Part shown: piece by piece, positions 30,189-41,015 of the stretch
How positions within the stretch are numbered: the first letter of the stretch is position 1
Layout: every line of letters starts with the position of its first letter
Assembly (NCBI RefSeq): GCF_030161615.1
Contig: NZ_BSUN01000001.1
Span: forward strand, 1,116,001-1,180,000
DNA length: 64,000 bases
Reading direction: 5' to 3'
From: Demequina litorisediminis
GTDB taxonomy: Bacteria; Actinomycetota; Actinomycetes; Actinomycetales; Demequinaceae
Position numbers and translations under genes: made by a program
Notes under the pieces: generated by a model
What the model saw: only the letters and a program-made list of their open reading frames with translations
Database searches by the model: none
Told to the model about the DNA's origin: nothing

Positions 30189-31602
30189 TCAGGCTGCCAC
30201 CGCATCGGCCGCGTCAACGGCCGCCAGAATCGCCTCCACCTGCTGCTTCGCATCTCCGAACAGCATCTCCGCGTTCTCCTTAAAGAACAGAGGGTTCTGC
30301 ACGCCCGCGTAGCCGGTGGCCATCGAACGCTTGAACACCACCACGGAACCCGCCTCCCACACGTGGAGCACCGGCATGCCGGCGATGGGCGAGCCCGGGT
30401 CGTCGAGCGCCGCGGGGTTCACCGTGTCGTTCGCACCGATGACGAGCACCACATCCGTGGACGCGAAGTCGTCGTTGATCTCGTCGAGCTCGAGCACGAT
30501 GTCGTAGGGCACCCGCGCCTCCGCGAGCAGCACGTTCATGTGGCCGGGCAGACGCCCCGCGACCGGGTGCACCGCGAAGCGCACCTCCACGCCGCGATCC
30601 CGCAGGCGCTGCACCAACTGCGCCACCGGGTACTGGGCCTTCGCCACCGCCATCCCGTAGCCGGGAGCGATGACCACGGAACGCGCGGACGCGAGCCGCT
30701 CCGCCACGTCCTCCGCGGACGTCGCACGGTGCTCGCCCGTCACCTCGGCCGCCCCCGACGATGCCGCGGGAGCCTCACCACCGAAGCCGCCAAGGATGAC
30801 CGACAGGAACTTGCGGTTCATGGCCTTGCACATGAGGTAGGACAGGATCGCACCCGAGGCACCCACCAGCGCGCCGGTGACGATGAGGAGATCGTTGCCC
30901 AGCATGAAGCCCGCCGCGGCCGCGGCCCATCCCGAGTACGAGTTGAGCATCGACACCACCACGGGCATGTCGCCGCCGCCGATGGCCGCCACGAGGTGCC
31001 AGCCCACCGCGAGCGCGATGACCGTCATGAGCGCCAGGGGCCAGATGGACGGCGCCGCGAGGAACCAGGCCAGGAGTCCGCCGCAGGCCACGAGCGCGCC
31101 AAGGTTGAGGGCGTGGCGTCCGGGCAGCGTCAGCGGCGCACCAGAGATGCGCGCCGAGAGCCTTCAGGTAGGCGACGATGGACCCGGTGAAGGTCACCGC
31201 ACCGATCAGCACGCCGAGGAACACCTCGATGAGGTGCATCGCGTCGTGGCCTTCGGTGAGGTACGAGTTGAAGCCGATCAGCACGGCAGCCGCGCCCACG
31301 AACGAGTGCAGCAGTGCGATGAGTTCCGGCATCTGAGTCATCTCGACCGTGCGTGCCCGCCAGGTCCCGACGGCCGCGCCGATCGCGAGGACCGCCACGA
31401 TGAGGCCAAGCGTCACGCCCCACGGACGCTGCGACGTGTCGAGCGCGAGCGCGATGGTCGCGACGATGGCGATGCCCATGCCCGCCATGCCCAGCAGGTT
31501 GCCGCGCCTCGCGGTCTCCTGCTTGGACAGGCCCGCAAGCGACAGAATGAACAGGATGGCCGCGGCCAGGTACGCGACGGCGGACAGCGATGCGATCGTC
31601 AT
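30189..31602 (-). CDS. pntB: NAD(P) transhydrogenase subunit beta
   Basis: Beta subunit (about 470 aa) of the proton-translocating transhydrogenase that makes NADPH from NADH. The N-terminal half has eight or nine membrane helices ([20 protein letters not shown] onward); the C-terminal NADP-binding domain shows [48 protein letters not shown] and ending [20 protein letters not shown], all classical PntB blocks. One break at about 31162 (AAGCTC with an extra G). The start lies one base after the pntA stop. Confidence 0.95.
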
Positions 31603-31603
31603 G

Positions 31604-33156
31604 TCAGGCCCCCTTCGAGAACATGCCGAGCATGCGGTAGGTGACCAGGAAGCCACCGAAGACGTTGATGGATGCGATGGCGGCCGCGAGGAACGCGAGC
31701 GTGGTCACCACGGGATCCGTGGACCCTAACTGCAGCAGGGCGCCGATGAGGATGATCCCGCTGATCGCGTTGGTCTGGCTCATCAGCGGCGTGTGAAGCG
31801 AGTGGCTCACGTTGCTGATGACGTAGTAGCCGATGACGACTGCGAGCGCGAACACCGTGAACGCAGCGAGGAACGCCGCGTCGGCAAAGGCCAGGGCGAG
31901 GGCGAGCGCGACGGCCGAGGCGAGCATCGGCCAGGAGCGCTTCTTTGGCTCAGGCTTCGCCTGCGCCTCACTGGCGGCCGATGCCGTGGCCGGGGTCTCG
32001 GCCCGCTCCGCCGGAGTAGCGGCACTCGGCGCGGCAGACACCGTGATGGGCGGCGGAGGCCACAGGAGATCGCTGGCATGGGACGTCGTCATGCCTCGCA
32101 CCACGTCATCCTCGAGGTCGAGGACCAGCGCGCCGTCCTTGGCGGGCGTCATGAGCTTCAGCAGGTTGACGATGTTGGTGCCGAGCAGGCTGCGACGTAT
32201 GGCGCGGCATGCGGCCCGGCAGGTCGGTGTAGCCGATGACCGTGACGCCGCCGTCGGTCACGATGCTCTCGCCGGGGACGGTGGCCTCGCAGTTCCCTCC
32301 GCCCGAGGCGGCGAGGTCCACGATGACCGAACCGGCGCGCATGGCGGCCACGGTGGCGGCGGTCAGGGTGGTGGGGGCGGCGCCGCGGACCAGCGCGGTG
32401 GTGATGACCACGTCGGCGTTGGCCGCCTCACGCGCGTAGAGGTCCATCGCGGCGGCCTGCTGGGCCTGCGTCAGCGGGCTCGCATAGCCATCGGGCGACA
32501 CCTCCTGCTGAGCCTCGGGGGCGTTCACAAAGGTGGCGCCCATGGACTCGATCTGCTCGGCGGCCTCTGGCCTGACGTCGAAGGCACGCACCTGCGCTCC
32601 GAGCGCCACGGCCGCGCCGATGGCGGCCAGTCCCGCCACGCCGCCGCCGATGATGAACACCGTCGCCGGGGCGGTCTTGCCCGCGGCGGTGACCTGGCCC
32701 GCGAACATGCCGCCGTACGCCTCCGCGGCCTCGATGACGGCGCGGTAGCCGGAGACGTTGGACTTGGTGGACAGCACGTCGAGTGCCTGGGCGCGGGACA
32801 GGCGCGGCACGGCGTCGAGGGCGAGGGCCGTGACGCCCGCGGCGCGGAGGTCCTCGAGGAGGTCGGGGTTCGCGTGCGGCGCGAGGGGGCGATCAGGGTC
32901 GCGCCCTCGGAGAGCAGGCCAATGTCGGCGGGGCTGGGCGCCTCGACGGCGGTCACCACGTCTCCCGACCACGCCTCCTCGCGCGTCCCGATGACGGCGC
33001 CCGCGGCCTCGTAGGCCGCATCGGCAAAGGTCGCGCGCTCGCCCGCGCCGGCCTCGACCGTGACCTCGTAGCCGAGCGATGAGCCTTGGCGACGGTCTTG
33101 GGAGTCGCGGCGACGAGTCGCTGCTGCGGCGGGGCCGCGGGGACTGAGATGCGCAT
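31604..33156 (-). CDS. pntA: NAD(P) transhydrogenase subunit alpha (fused)
   Basis: Alpha subunit, about 517 aa, with the NAD-binding part and the membrane part in one chain as in E. coli (many bacteria split it). N-terminus [19 protein letters not shown]; Rossmann motif [18 protein letters not shown] near residue 170; C-terminal helices include LLWPPPP-following [20 protein letters not shown] and [20 protein letters not shown]. Breaks: about 33083 (AGCT reduced by two bases) and 33090 (extra base), 32885 (G run one short), 32193 (extra base in CAGCTG). GGAGG lies upstream of the ATG. Operon pntA-pntB lies between the copper genes and their probable regulator. Confidence 0.93.
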
Positions 33157-33286
33157 GCGGGGCGCCTCCTGGGTGCCTGGACGGTCGATCTTCACCATGA
33201 GGCTACGGCGGCGCGCCGCCGAACGCGCGGGACGAGAGTCCCGACTGCGGCCCTGGTAGATGCCGGGGTGGGCGGCGGCATCGGCC

Positions 33287-33685
33287 CTAGTGGGAGCCGA
33301 CCACCTGGCAGCGGTGAGGGTCGGTGCAGTCGGCGGGGTTGAGGATGTCGGCGCGCGCACGCAGGGCAAGGAGCTCGGCCCGCGCGGCCTCGAGGGACGC
33401 AATCTGCGCATCGATGTCGCTGAGATGCCTGTCCAGGAGAGCGCGCGTGTGTTCGCAGGTGCCGTGGCCAGCGGCCTTCATGTCGAGGATCTGGCCGGAC
33501 TCCTTGAGGCTGAGGCCGGCGGCCTGGGCGTCACGGACGAACGTGAGGCGCTCGAGTGCATCGGCCCCGTAGTCGCGGTAGCCGGAGGCGGTGCGGCCGG
33601 GGTCGGGCAGCAGGCCGATGGACTCGTAGTAGCGCACCGTCTTCGCGGTGACTCCCACGTGGGACGCAAGTTCGGAGATCCTCAT
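33287..33685 (-). CDS. MerR-family metal-responsive regulator (CueR-like)
   Basis: A 132-aa MerR-type activator. Winged helix: MRISELASHVGVTAKTVRYYESIGLLPDPGRTASGYRDYG; coiled-coil dimer helix at about 70-110; cysteines in GTCEHTR and CTDPHRC near the end, placed like metal ligands of Cu/Zn/Cd sensors though the C-x5-C spacing differs from classical CueR. Matching dyads lie in its own promoter and in the copZ-copA promoter, so it most likely controls copper export. Start at 33685 chosen over GTG 33694. Frame intact. Confidence 0.88.
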   Translation of the reverse strand: MRISELASHVGVTAKTVRYYESIGLLPDPGRTASGYRDYGADALERLTFVRDAQAAGLSLKESGQILDMKAAGHGTCEHTRALLDRHLSDIDAQIASLEAARAELLALRARADILNPADCTDPHRCQVVGSH

Positions 33686-33704
33686 GCCCTCCACGCTACG
33701 TCAA

Positions 33705-33722
33705 CCTTCCACCTCACTGGAA
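33705..33722 (-). promoter_or_regulatory. CueR-like dyad upstream of the MerR-family gene
   Basis: CCTTCCA-cctcac-TGGAA repeats the half-sites of the copZ promoter, 20 bases upstream of the regulator start; TAGCGT downstream could be the -10. This suggests autoregulation. Confidence 0.65.
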
Positions 33723-33726
33723 CCGT

Positions 33727-33782
33727 CAAATGGATCCATTTGGGTCGTCTAAGGCCTTAGGCGAACCAAATGGATCCATTTG
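33727..33782. repeat. 56-bp nested palindrome with two CAAATGGATCCATTTG units
   Basis: Perfect 16-bp palindromes CAAATGGATCCATTTG occupy 33727-33742 and 33767-33782. Between them is the 12-bp palindrome CTAAGGCCTTAG (33749-33760). The whole 56 bp is itself palindromic except for two mismatched pairs. It fills the gap between the divergent MerR-family and racemase genes and is AT-rich compared with its surroundings. A third unit lies at 52432. It could be an operator array, a bidirectional structure or a mobile palindromic repeat. Confidence 0.85.
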
Positions 33783-33813
33783 ACGGAATAAGGGGTGGGG
33801 GTAGCGTCGGGGC

Positions 33814-34522
33814 ATGACTCGCACCGCACCCCGACGCCTCGGCCTCCTGGGAGGCATCACCTGGCACTCCTCGATCGAGTTCGAGCGCTTGCTGAACGAG
33901 GGCGTCAACGCCCGCCTGGGAGGATCGAGCGCCGCCGACCTGGTGGTGCGGTCCTACAACTTCCAGCAGATCGCCGATGCCCAGGCGGCAGGCGACTGGG
34001 ACGGCCTTGGCGCCACCTTCGCCGCCGATGCCCGCGCCCTTGAGGCTGCCGGCGCCGAGGCGATCCTCATCTGCGCCAACACCATGCACAAGGTCGCCCC
34101 CGCCGTCGCCGGCGGCATCGGCATTCCGCTCGTCCACATGCTTGACGCGACCGCCGACGCGATCGAGGCGGCAGGCCTCGACACCGTGGCCCTTCTCGGT
34201 ACCGGCTACACGATGCGCGACCCGTTCTACCGCGACCACATGGCGGCGCGCGGTATCACCACCATCGTGCCCGCCGAGCCCGAGCCTGACCGAGGTCCAC
34301 GACCTCATCTACGGCTCCCTCGCTCGCGGCGTGGTCCCCGACGGTGCACGCGCCTGGATCCGTGGCGTCTATGACCGGCTCCGGGAGCGCGGCGCCCAGG
34401 GCGTCATCTCCGGCTGCACCGAAATCCCCATGGTGCTGACGGCCGCGGACGTCGACGAGCCCTACTTCGACTCCATGGGCCTCCACGTCGAGGCCGCCCT
34501 GGAGTTCGCACTGCGCGACTGA
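33814..34522 (+). CDS. aspartate/glutamate racemase family protein
   Basis: About 235 aa, a cofactor-independent amino-acid racemase. N-terminus RRLGLLGGITWHSSIEFERLLNEGVN is typical of aspartate-racemase-like proteins. The two catalytic cysteines are in AILICANTMHKVAP (about residue 87) and GVISGCTEIPMVL (about 202). One break at about 34286 (GAGCTG with extra C). The gene is preceded by the nested palindrome and followed by a bidirectional terminator, so it is probably a single transcription unit. Substrate, D-Asp or D-Glu, cannot be told from sequence. Confidence 0.9.
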
Positions 34523-34570
34523 CATGGCTCTGCCCCCGGGAACCTCCAGAGTCCCGGGGGCAGAGCCATG
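34523..34570. terminator. bidirectional terminator between convergent genes
   Basis: A 19-bp perfect stem: CATGGCTCTGCCCCCGGGA (34523-34541) with TCCCGGGGGCAGAGCCATG (34552-34570), loop of 10. It separates the racemase gene (+) from the sugar-binding protein gene (-). Confidence 0.9.
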
Positions 34571-34590
34571 TGCGAGAGGGTGAGGCTGGA

Positions 34591-35734
34591 TCAGCCCTCG
34601 GTGAGCGGGCCGAGCGTCGGGTCGTTGGCGTAGACCTCGGCGGCGTTCTCCTGGGTCACGATCTTCGGCTCCAGCAGGAACGCGGGCACCACCTTGACGC
34701 CGTTGTCGTACTGCTCGGTGTCGTTGATCGGGATGTCGCCGCACTCCTGCAGCGCCACCACGGACGCGATCGTCTGCGCGACGAGCCTCGCGGGTGTCCT
34801 TGTAGATCGTCGAGTACTGCTCGCCGGCGACGATCGACTTCACGGACTCCACCTCGGAGTCCTGACCGGTGATGACAGGGGTGTCGAGCCCTGCCTGCGA
34901 CACCGACGTCAGCGCCGCACGGGCAAGCGTGTCGTTGGGCGACAGGACGCCGTCCAACTCGGTGCCGTCCGAGTAGTAGCCGGAGACGATGGTGTCCATG
35001 CGCTTCTGAGCGTTCTCCGCCTTCCAGCCGGCCGTCGCCGCCTGTTCGAACGTGGTCTGCCCGGACGTGACCACCAGGTTGCCGCCGTCGATCTCAGGCT
35101 GCAGGCTTGCTCATCGCGCCCTCGAAGAACGGGATGGAGTTGGCGTCATCCGAGGAGCCGGCAATGAGGCTCGATGTTGTACGGAGCCTCACCCTTGCGC
35201 TCGCCGAGGCCCTGCAGCAGCGCCTCACCCTGCAGGCTCGCCCACCCGGAAGTTGTCGAACGCGATGTACGCGTCAACCGCATCCGTGTTCTTCACGAGA
35301 CGGTCGTAGGCGATGACGGTGGCGCCCTGGTCCTTGGCGGTCTCGAGCCTGGCTGCCCAGCCTGCGATCCGTCGACGGCACCCACGACGACCACCTGAGC
35401 GTCCTGCTCCACCATCGCGAGGATCTGGTTCTGCTGCTCGGTAACTCCGGCGTTGGCGAACTGGACGATGGGGCTGAACCCAGCCTCGGTGAGTCCGTCG
35501 TTGAACAGGCTGCTCCGCGAGCACCCAGTTCTCGGACGTCTTCTGCGGGAGAGCGACGCCGATGGTCGCGCCCTCGTCGATGCACGTGCCGCCCTCGGCG
35601 GAAGCCGTGCTCTCAGTGCTGGCGGTCGCGGAGGAGGTCGACTCCTCGTCGCCGGACCGCTCGGACGAACAGCCGGCCAGCGCGAACGCCCCGACCGCGG
35701 CGAACGCCACGATTCCCTTCAGTGACCTGCTCAT
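34591..35734 (-). CDS. ABC sugar-binding lipoprotein, xylose/ChvE type
   Basis: Periplasmic-binding-protein-like lipoprotein, about 378 aa, of the pentose/hexose family that works with MmsAB-type importers. Leader ends at LAGC; mature protein shows IGVALPQKTSENWVLAE, VGAVDGS, VIAYDRLVKNTDAVDAYIAFDN and LDGVLSPNDTLARAA, characteristic of ChvE/XylF-like proteins. Seven breaks (about 35511, 35363, 35350, 35247, 35170, 35105, 34790) are all one extra base in AGCT; repaired, the frame closes exactly. Third gene of an ATPase-permease-binding-protein operon. Confidence 0.93.
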
Positions 35735-35741
35735 GTGTTTT

Positions 35742-37146
35742 CTACCTTTCCTCTTCCGCATTCCCCATTGGATGCGAAGTCTGTGTGATGTCGTCGACCA
35801 CTGGCGGCGCCTCGGTCGCGGTGGACGTGGCCGATGCCGGCAGGGTTGCCGTGGAACCGGTCTCGTGAGCGCCGATGGTGCTGGCGGCGGCGGAGCCGCC
35901 CGCCGGGGCGACCACGGGTTCGTGTGAGCCGAGGCGGCTGTTCTGGAAGGCTCGTCCCATCGCGCCGATGAGCGACGGGCGCCCCTGGGTCTTGTTATAG
36001 ACGTCGAACGCGACGGCGGCGAGCAGCACGAGTCCCTTGATGATCTGGGTCATGTCCGAGCCGACGCCCATGAGTTGCAGCCCGTTGTTGAGCGTCGCCA
36101 TCACCAGGCCACCGATGATGGAGCCGGTGACAGTGCCGATGCCGCCCGAGACGGCCGCACCGCCGATGAAGACGGCCGCGATTGCGTCGAGTTCCCACAG
36201 GCTGGCCGTCGAAGGGTCCGGAGGCGGTCGAGCGGCCGATGAAGATCATGCCCGCGAGCGCCGCGAGTACCGACATGTTCGCCATCACCAGGAAGTACGT
36301 CTTCCTGGTCGAGACACCGGACAGCGCGGCCGCGGCCCGGTTTCCACCGACGGCATAGATGTGGCGGCCGAACTTCGTGCGCTGCGTGATGACGTGGTAG
36401 ATGATCACGAGCACCACGAGGATGACGCCAGGAACCGGGAAGGACGTGCCTTCGCGGCCGGTACCGAACAGGTAAGTCATGTACGCGATGACGGCGAGCA
36501 GGAGCGCGACGCGCACCGTGGCGATGGTCACGGAGTCGGGCTCGAGGCCCACCTTGACCGCGCGCTGGCGCTTGCGCAGTTCGTGCCAGATGACAAACAC
36601 GCCAGCCGCGATACCGAGCAACAGCGTCGAGTTGTTGAACCCCGTATTGGGACCCCATTCGGGAAGATATCCGCCGCCCATGACCTGGAACTCCTCGGGG
36701 ACGGGCACCGAGTTGGAGTCACCGATGTACTGGTTGAGGCCGCGGAAGATCATCATGCCCGCGAGGGTGGTGATGAAGCCTGGGATTCCCACGTACGCGA
36801 CCCAGTACCCCTGCCAGGCGCCGATCGCGGCACCGACGGCGAGGCCGAGGAGCAGGCCCACCCACCAGGGGATGCCCCAGTCACGTAGCGCGAGGGCGAC
36901 GATGATGCCGGTGACGGCCGCGACCGATCCGACCGAGAGGTCGATGTGGCCCACGACGATGACCATCACCATGCCGATCGCGAGGATCAGCACGTAGGAG
37001 TTGCCATTAACGAGATTCATCATGTTCGACGGCGTGAGGACTTTGCCCCCGGTCGCGATCTGGAAGTACATGACGAGCACGACCAGCGCGAACAGCATGG
37101 AGAACTGCCGCAGGTCCCCTCCGAAGAGTTGTCTGAGTGACTGCAT
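35742..37146 (-). CDS. ABC sugar permease, RbsC/XylH type (MmsB-like)
   Basis: Inner-membrane permease, about 467 aa, with ten or more helices. Family blocks: GHIDLSVGSVAAVTGIIVA near residue 65, VGIPGFITTLAGMMIFRGL near 120, YAVGGNRAAAALSGVSTRK near 290, ELDAIAAVFIGGAAVSGGIGTV near 345. The last 80 residues form a non-membrane Ala/Thr-rich tail, longer than usual. One break at about 36210 (CAGCTG, extra base). Starts 33 bases after the ATPase gene and ends 7 bases before the binding-protein start. Confidence 0.94.
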
Positions 37147-37178
37147 TGTCGCTTTCCCTCTCGTGGGTTTCTCGCCGC

Positions 37179-38725
37179 TTAGGCGGCGGACGTGGTGGTG
37201 GTCATGAGGCGCATGAGCGTCTCTTGGTCTGTGGAGGCGGCCGGCAGGTCACCCGTGATGCGCCCCTCGCACACCGTGTAGATGCGGTCGCACATGCCCA
37301 GGAGTTCGGGCAGGCTCGGAGGAGATGACGATGACGCAGCGGCCAGCATCGGCGAGCCGGTTGATGATCGTGTAGATCTCGTACTTGGCTCCCACGTCGA
37401 TGCCGCGGGTGGGCTCGTCGAGGATGAGCACCTCCGGCTCGGTGAAGAGCCACTTACCGAGGACGACCTTCTGCTGGTTGCCGCCCGAGAGGGTGGCGAC
37501 GCCGCGGTTGACGTCCGGGGTCTTGACGCGCAGGTCGGTGCGGTAGCGCTCGGCGGCGCGGAACTCCGCGAGGCTCGTCGATGAGCAGGCGCGGGATGAC
37601 GCGATCGAGGTCCGCGGCGACGATGGTGTCGCGGATCGAGTCGAGCAGGTTGAGCCCGAGGGTCTTGCGGTCCTCCGGGACGTACGCGAGGCCGTGCTCG
37701 ATGGCCTTCTCGACGGTGGTGAGGTGGACCTCCTTGCCGCCGATGCGCACCGTGCCCGAGCGGTAGGTGCCGAACGAGCGTCCGAAGATGGACCGCGCGA
37801 GTTCCGTGCGACCCGCGCCCATGACGCCGGCGAAGCCGACGATCTCTCCGCGGCGCACGTGGAAGGACGATGCCTTGGACAGGAGGCGTCCGGGGATCGC
37901 GGGGTCCTCCACGGTCCACCCCTCGACCTCGAAGTACACCTCGCCGGGGCGGGGCTCGCGGGACGGGTAGCGCGCCTCGAGAGAGCGACCCACCATGCCG
38001 CGGATGATGCGGTCCTCGTCGAGCGGTTCGTCCTGAACGTCGAGCCGTTCGATGGACTTGCCGTCGCGGATGATGGTGACGGCGTCCGCGATGGCCTCGA
38101 TCTCGTTGAGTTTGTGGCTGATCATGATCGATGTCAGGCCCTTGCCGCGCAGTCCTCGCAGCAGGTCGAGCAGGTTCTCCGAGTCGGATTCGTTGAGCGC
38201 GGAGGTGGGCTCGTCGAGGATGAGGAGGCGGACGTCCTTGGACAGCGCCTTGGCGATCTCCACAAGCTGCTGCTGACCGACGCCGAGGCTCTTGACCGGG
38301 GTGCGCGGGTCAACCTCGAGCCCCACCCTGGCGAGCAGGCTCGATGGTCCGCAGGCGCGCCTGGTCCCAGTCGATGAGGCCGCGGTGCGAGATCTCGTTA
38401 CCCAGGAAGATGTTCTCGATGACCGAGAGCTCGGGGATCAGCGCGAGGCTCCTGGTGGATGATGACGATGCCGGAGCCCTCGGACGCCTTCAGGTCCTTG
38501 AACTCCACGACCTCGCCGTCGAGCACGATGTCGCCCTCGTAGGTGCCGTGCGGGTAGACGCCGGAGAGCACCTTCATGAGGGTCGATTTCCCGGCGCCGT
38601 TCTCGCCGCAGATCGCATGGATCTCACCGGCGCGGACCTTGAGGTCGACCCGATCGAGGGCCTTGACGCCGGGGAACTCCTTGGTGATCTGCCGCATCTC
38701 GAGCCTTGACGTGCGACGTGGCCAC
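37179..38725 (-). CDS. ABC sugar importer ATPase with two nucleotide-binding domains (MmsA/RbsA type)
   Basis: About 513 aa, tandem ATPase domains. First: [44 protein letters not shown]. Second: degenerate nucleotide loop in [16 protein letters not shown], signature [36 protein letters not shown] place the start at GTG 38725 ([19 protein letters not shown]), which has GGAGG upstream. Five breaks (38703, 38446, 38339, 37571, 37316) are extra bases in AGCT. Promoter faces the ROK regulator gene. Confidence 0.94.
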
Positions 38726-39049
38726 AGCCGTCCTCCACTTCGTTGTGTGTCGCCATGAAGCGGAGCACCACCCGGTGGAGCGGTCGCCGTCCTTGGCGCT
38801 TTCGACGCTAGAGCCGATCGCGGCTTGTCGTCAAGCCTCAAACTCAATGTTGCCAATTCGTGACCGAAGGCTCAGAAACGGCCGCGCGGACACCGACCAA
38901 AGACCCAGGACGCGGCGAGATCGGCGCGCAAACCCACGCATCGGCCGCGAAAAAGCCTGAATTCAACCGCCGAGTCGCTCGCGCTTGGGTTCTTTTTGCA
39001 AACTCAAGGGGACTACCGCCGCACGCCCGCCACTCGCTACTATCCACGC
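38726..39049. promoter_or_regulatory. divergent promoter region between ABC importer and ROK regulator
   Basis: A 324-base gap without a gene. It is less GC-rich than its surroundings. The 9-mer CAAACTCAA occurs at 38839-38847 and again at 38999-39007, near each divergent start, and is a candidate operator half-site for the ROK regulator. Reading leftwards, TTGACG followed 18 bases on by TAGCGT could be the importer promoter. One copy of GCATCGGCC lies at about 38938. Confidence 0.5.
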
Positions 39050-40234
39050 ATGGCGACGACGCGTGATGGCTCCGGTTCGCAGTCCTCGCTGCGCCGCGCC
39101 AACACCGAACGCATCGTGGACGTGGTCCGCCAGTTCGGCTCCCTCACCCAGGTGGAGTTGGCACAGGCCACCGGGCTGTCTCCCGCGACGGTCTCCACCA
39201 TCGTCAAGGACCTCCAGGCCGAGGGCGTGGTCGAGACCCGGCACACCATCCGCTCCGGCAGGCGGGCGCAACTCGTCACCCTCGCGCACCGCGCGGGACT
39301 CCTCGTGGGCGTGGTGGTGGGCGAGCGTTCCCTGAGGATCGCGATCGCCGATTCCGGCTACGACATCCTGACGCGCCAGGACCTTCCGCTGCCTGCCGAC
39401 CACCGGCACGACACCACCTTGGATCGCGCCGCCCTGCTCATCGCCGACCTGGTGGAGTCGCTCGGCTCGACGCTCGACGAGGTGTTGGCCATCGGCATCG
39501 CCGTCCCGGCGCCCGTCGATCCGGCCACCGGGTCCGTTCCGGTCTCCGGGATTCTCCGAGGCTGGGAGGACCTCCCCATCGCCGAGGTCCTTGGCCGTCG
39601 CCTTGGCGCCCCCGCGGTGGTGGGCAACGATGCGGACCTCGGCGCACTCGGAGAGCCTCCGGTTCGGAGCGGGCCGGGGACACGAGAGCCTCCTGTACGT
39701 GCGCGCCTCCTACGGAGTCGGCGCGGGCATCATCCTTGGCGGGCAGGTCCACCACGGGCACCTGGGCACGGCGGGCGAGATTGGCCACATGCTGCTCGAC
39801 AGCCAGGGAGCCATCTGCCGCTGCGGGAGCCGCGGCTGCCTCAACACGGTCTGCGGGGCTCAGGCGCTCATCGACTCGCTTCGCCATTCGCGCGGCCCCG
39901 TCACCCTCACCGACGTCCTCGACCTCGCCATCGAGGGGGATCTCGGCTGCCAGCGGGTCCTCTACGACGCGGGCACGGCCATCGGCACCGTCGCCGCGAA
40001 CACCGCTCTCGCCCTCAACCCGGAGGCTCATTATCGTGGGCGGAGAGTTGTCGCGAGCGGGCTCCCTCCTGCTCGACCCGATGCGGGACGCCATCCGCCA
40101 GCGCGTCCCACTGCTCCAGCCCATTCCGCTCGAACTCGTCCCCGCCGAGGCTCGGAGACGAGGCTGAGGTGCGCGGCGCCTTCGCCCTGGCCTCCGCACA
40201 CGCACACGTCACCACGGGAGAGAGGGTCGCATGA
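39050..40234 (+). CDS. ROK-family transcriptional regulator (XylR-like)
   Basis: About 393 aa: N-terminal helix-turn-helix (QVELAQATGLSPATVSTIVKD, residues 35-55) plus ROK sugar-sensing domain with VVGNDADLGALGE, GVGAGIILGGQVHHG, GEIGHMLLD and zinc motif CRCGSRGCLNTVC. Binds sugars and represses uptake genes in this family. Breaks at 39656, 40028 and 40148 are extra bases in AGCT. Divergent from the ABC importer at 38725 and translationally coupled (ATGA) to the ATPase gene at 40231. Probably the local pentose/hexose regulator. Confidence 0.92.
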   Translation: MATTRDGSGSQSSLRRANTERIVDVVRQFGSLTQVELAQATGLSPATVSTIVKDLQAEGVVETRHTIRSGRRAQLVTLAHRAGLLVGVVVGERSLRIAIADSGYDILTRQDLPLPADHRHDTTLDRAALLIADLVESLGSTLDEVLAIGIAVPAPVDPATGSVPVSGILRGWEDLPIAEVLGRRLGAPAVVGNDADLGALGEPPVRSGPGTREPPVRARLLRSRRGHHPWRAGPPRAPGHGGRDWPHAARQPGSHLPLREPRLPQHGLRGSGAHRLASPFARPRHPHRRPRPRHRGGSRLPAGPLRRGHGHRHRRREHRSRPQPGGSLSWAESCRERAPSCSTRCGTPSASASHCSSPFRSNSSPPRLGDEAEVRGAFALASAHAHVTTGERVA

Positions 40235-41015
40235 CAGCCTCACCTGACCTCACACCTACCGCCGGGCGCGGCGAGCCACTGCTGCGCCTGCGCGGCATCT
40301 CCAAGTTCTTTGGCGCCGTGCAGGCACTCACCGACGTGAACCTCACCGTCGACACGCATCAGGTGGTGGCGCTCGTGGGTGACAACGCCGCGGGCAAGTC
40401 GACGCTGGCTCGCGTGGTGGCGGGCGTCCATATGCCCGATGCGGGCACCATCGAGTTGGGCGGCGTCCCCGCCCCGCCGCTGACGAGCGCCGTCGCACGC
40501 AACCTCGGCATCGCGACCGTGTTCCAGGACCTCGCCCTGTCCCCCAACCTCGACGTCACGGCGAACATCTTCATGGGCCAGGAGGTGCGCCGCCGCGGCC
40601 TGCTCGACGAGGACTACATGGAGGGCAAGGCCCGCGAGTTCCTCCAGATGCTCAACTCGCGCATCCCCTCGCCGCGCACGCCCCTGGGCACCCTTTCGGC
40701 GGGACAACGCCAATGCGTCGCGATCGCGCGCACGCTCGTGGGCAACCCTCGCCTCATCGTGCTCGACGAGCCCACCTCGTCGCTGTCCATCTCCCAGACG
40801 GCCGAGGTGCTCAATCACATCGCGAGCCTCAGGTCGCTGGGGCTCGGCGTCATCTTCATCAGTCACTCGCTGACGGACATCAGGGCCGTGGCTGACCGCA
40901 TCGAGGTGCTGCGCCACGGCCACAACAACGGCGCTTCGATGCAGTCGAGACCGCCTACGAGGACGTGGTGGCCGCCATCACCGGAGCGCCGACGCCCTCG
41001 CGTCGTCAGCGCTGA
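40231..41015 (+). CDS. single-domain sugar ABC ATPase
   Basis: About 261 aa, one ATPase domain of the sugar-import type: GDNAAGKSTLARVVAGV (Walker A), TLSAGQRQCVAIARTLVG (signature), RLIVLDEPTSSLS (Walker B) and VIFISHSLTDI. Resembles FrcA-like ATPases that pair with RbsC-type permeases. No permease or binding protein of its own follows. A lost base near 40936 (GGCGCCTTC read as GGCGCTTC) hides the end; repair gives GAFDAVETAYEDVVAAITG and a stop at 41013-41015. May be shared with the divergent importer. Confidence 0.88.
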
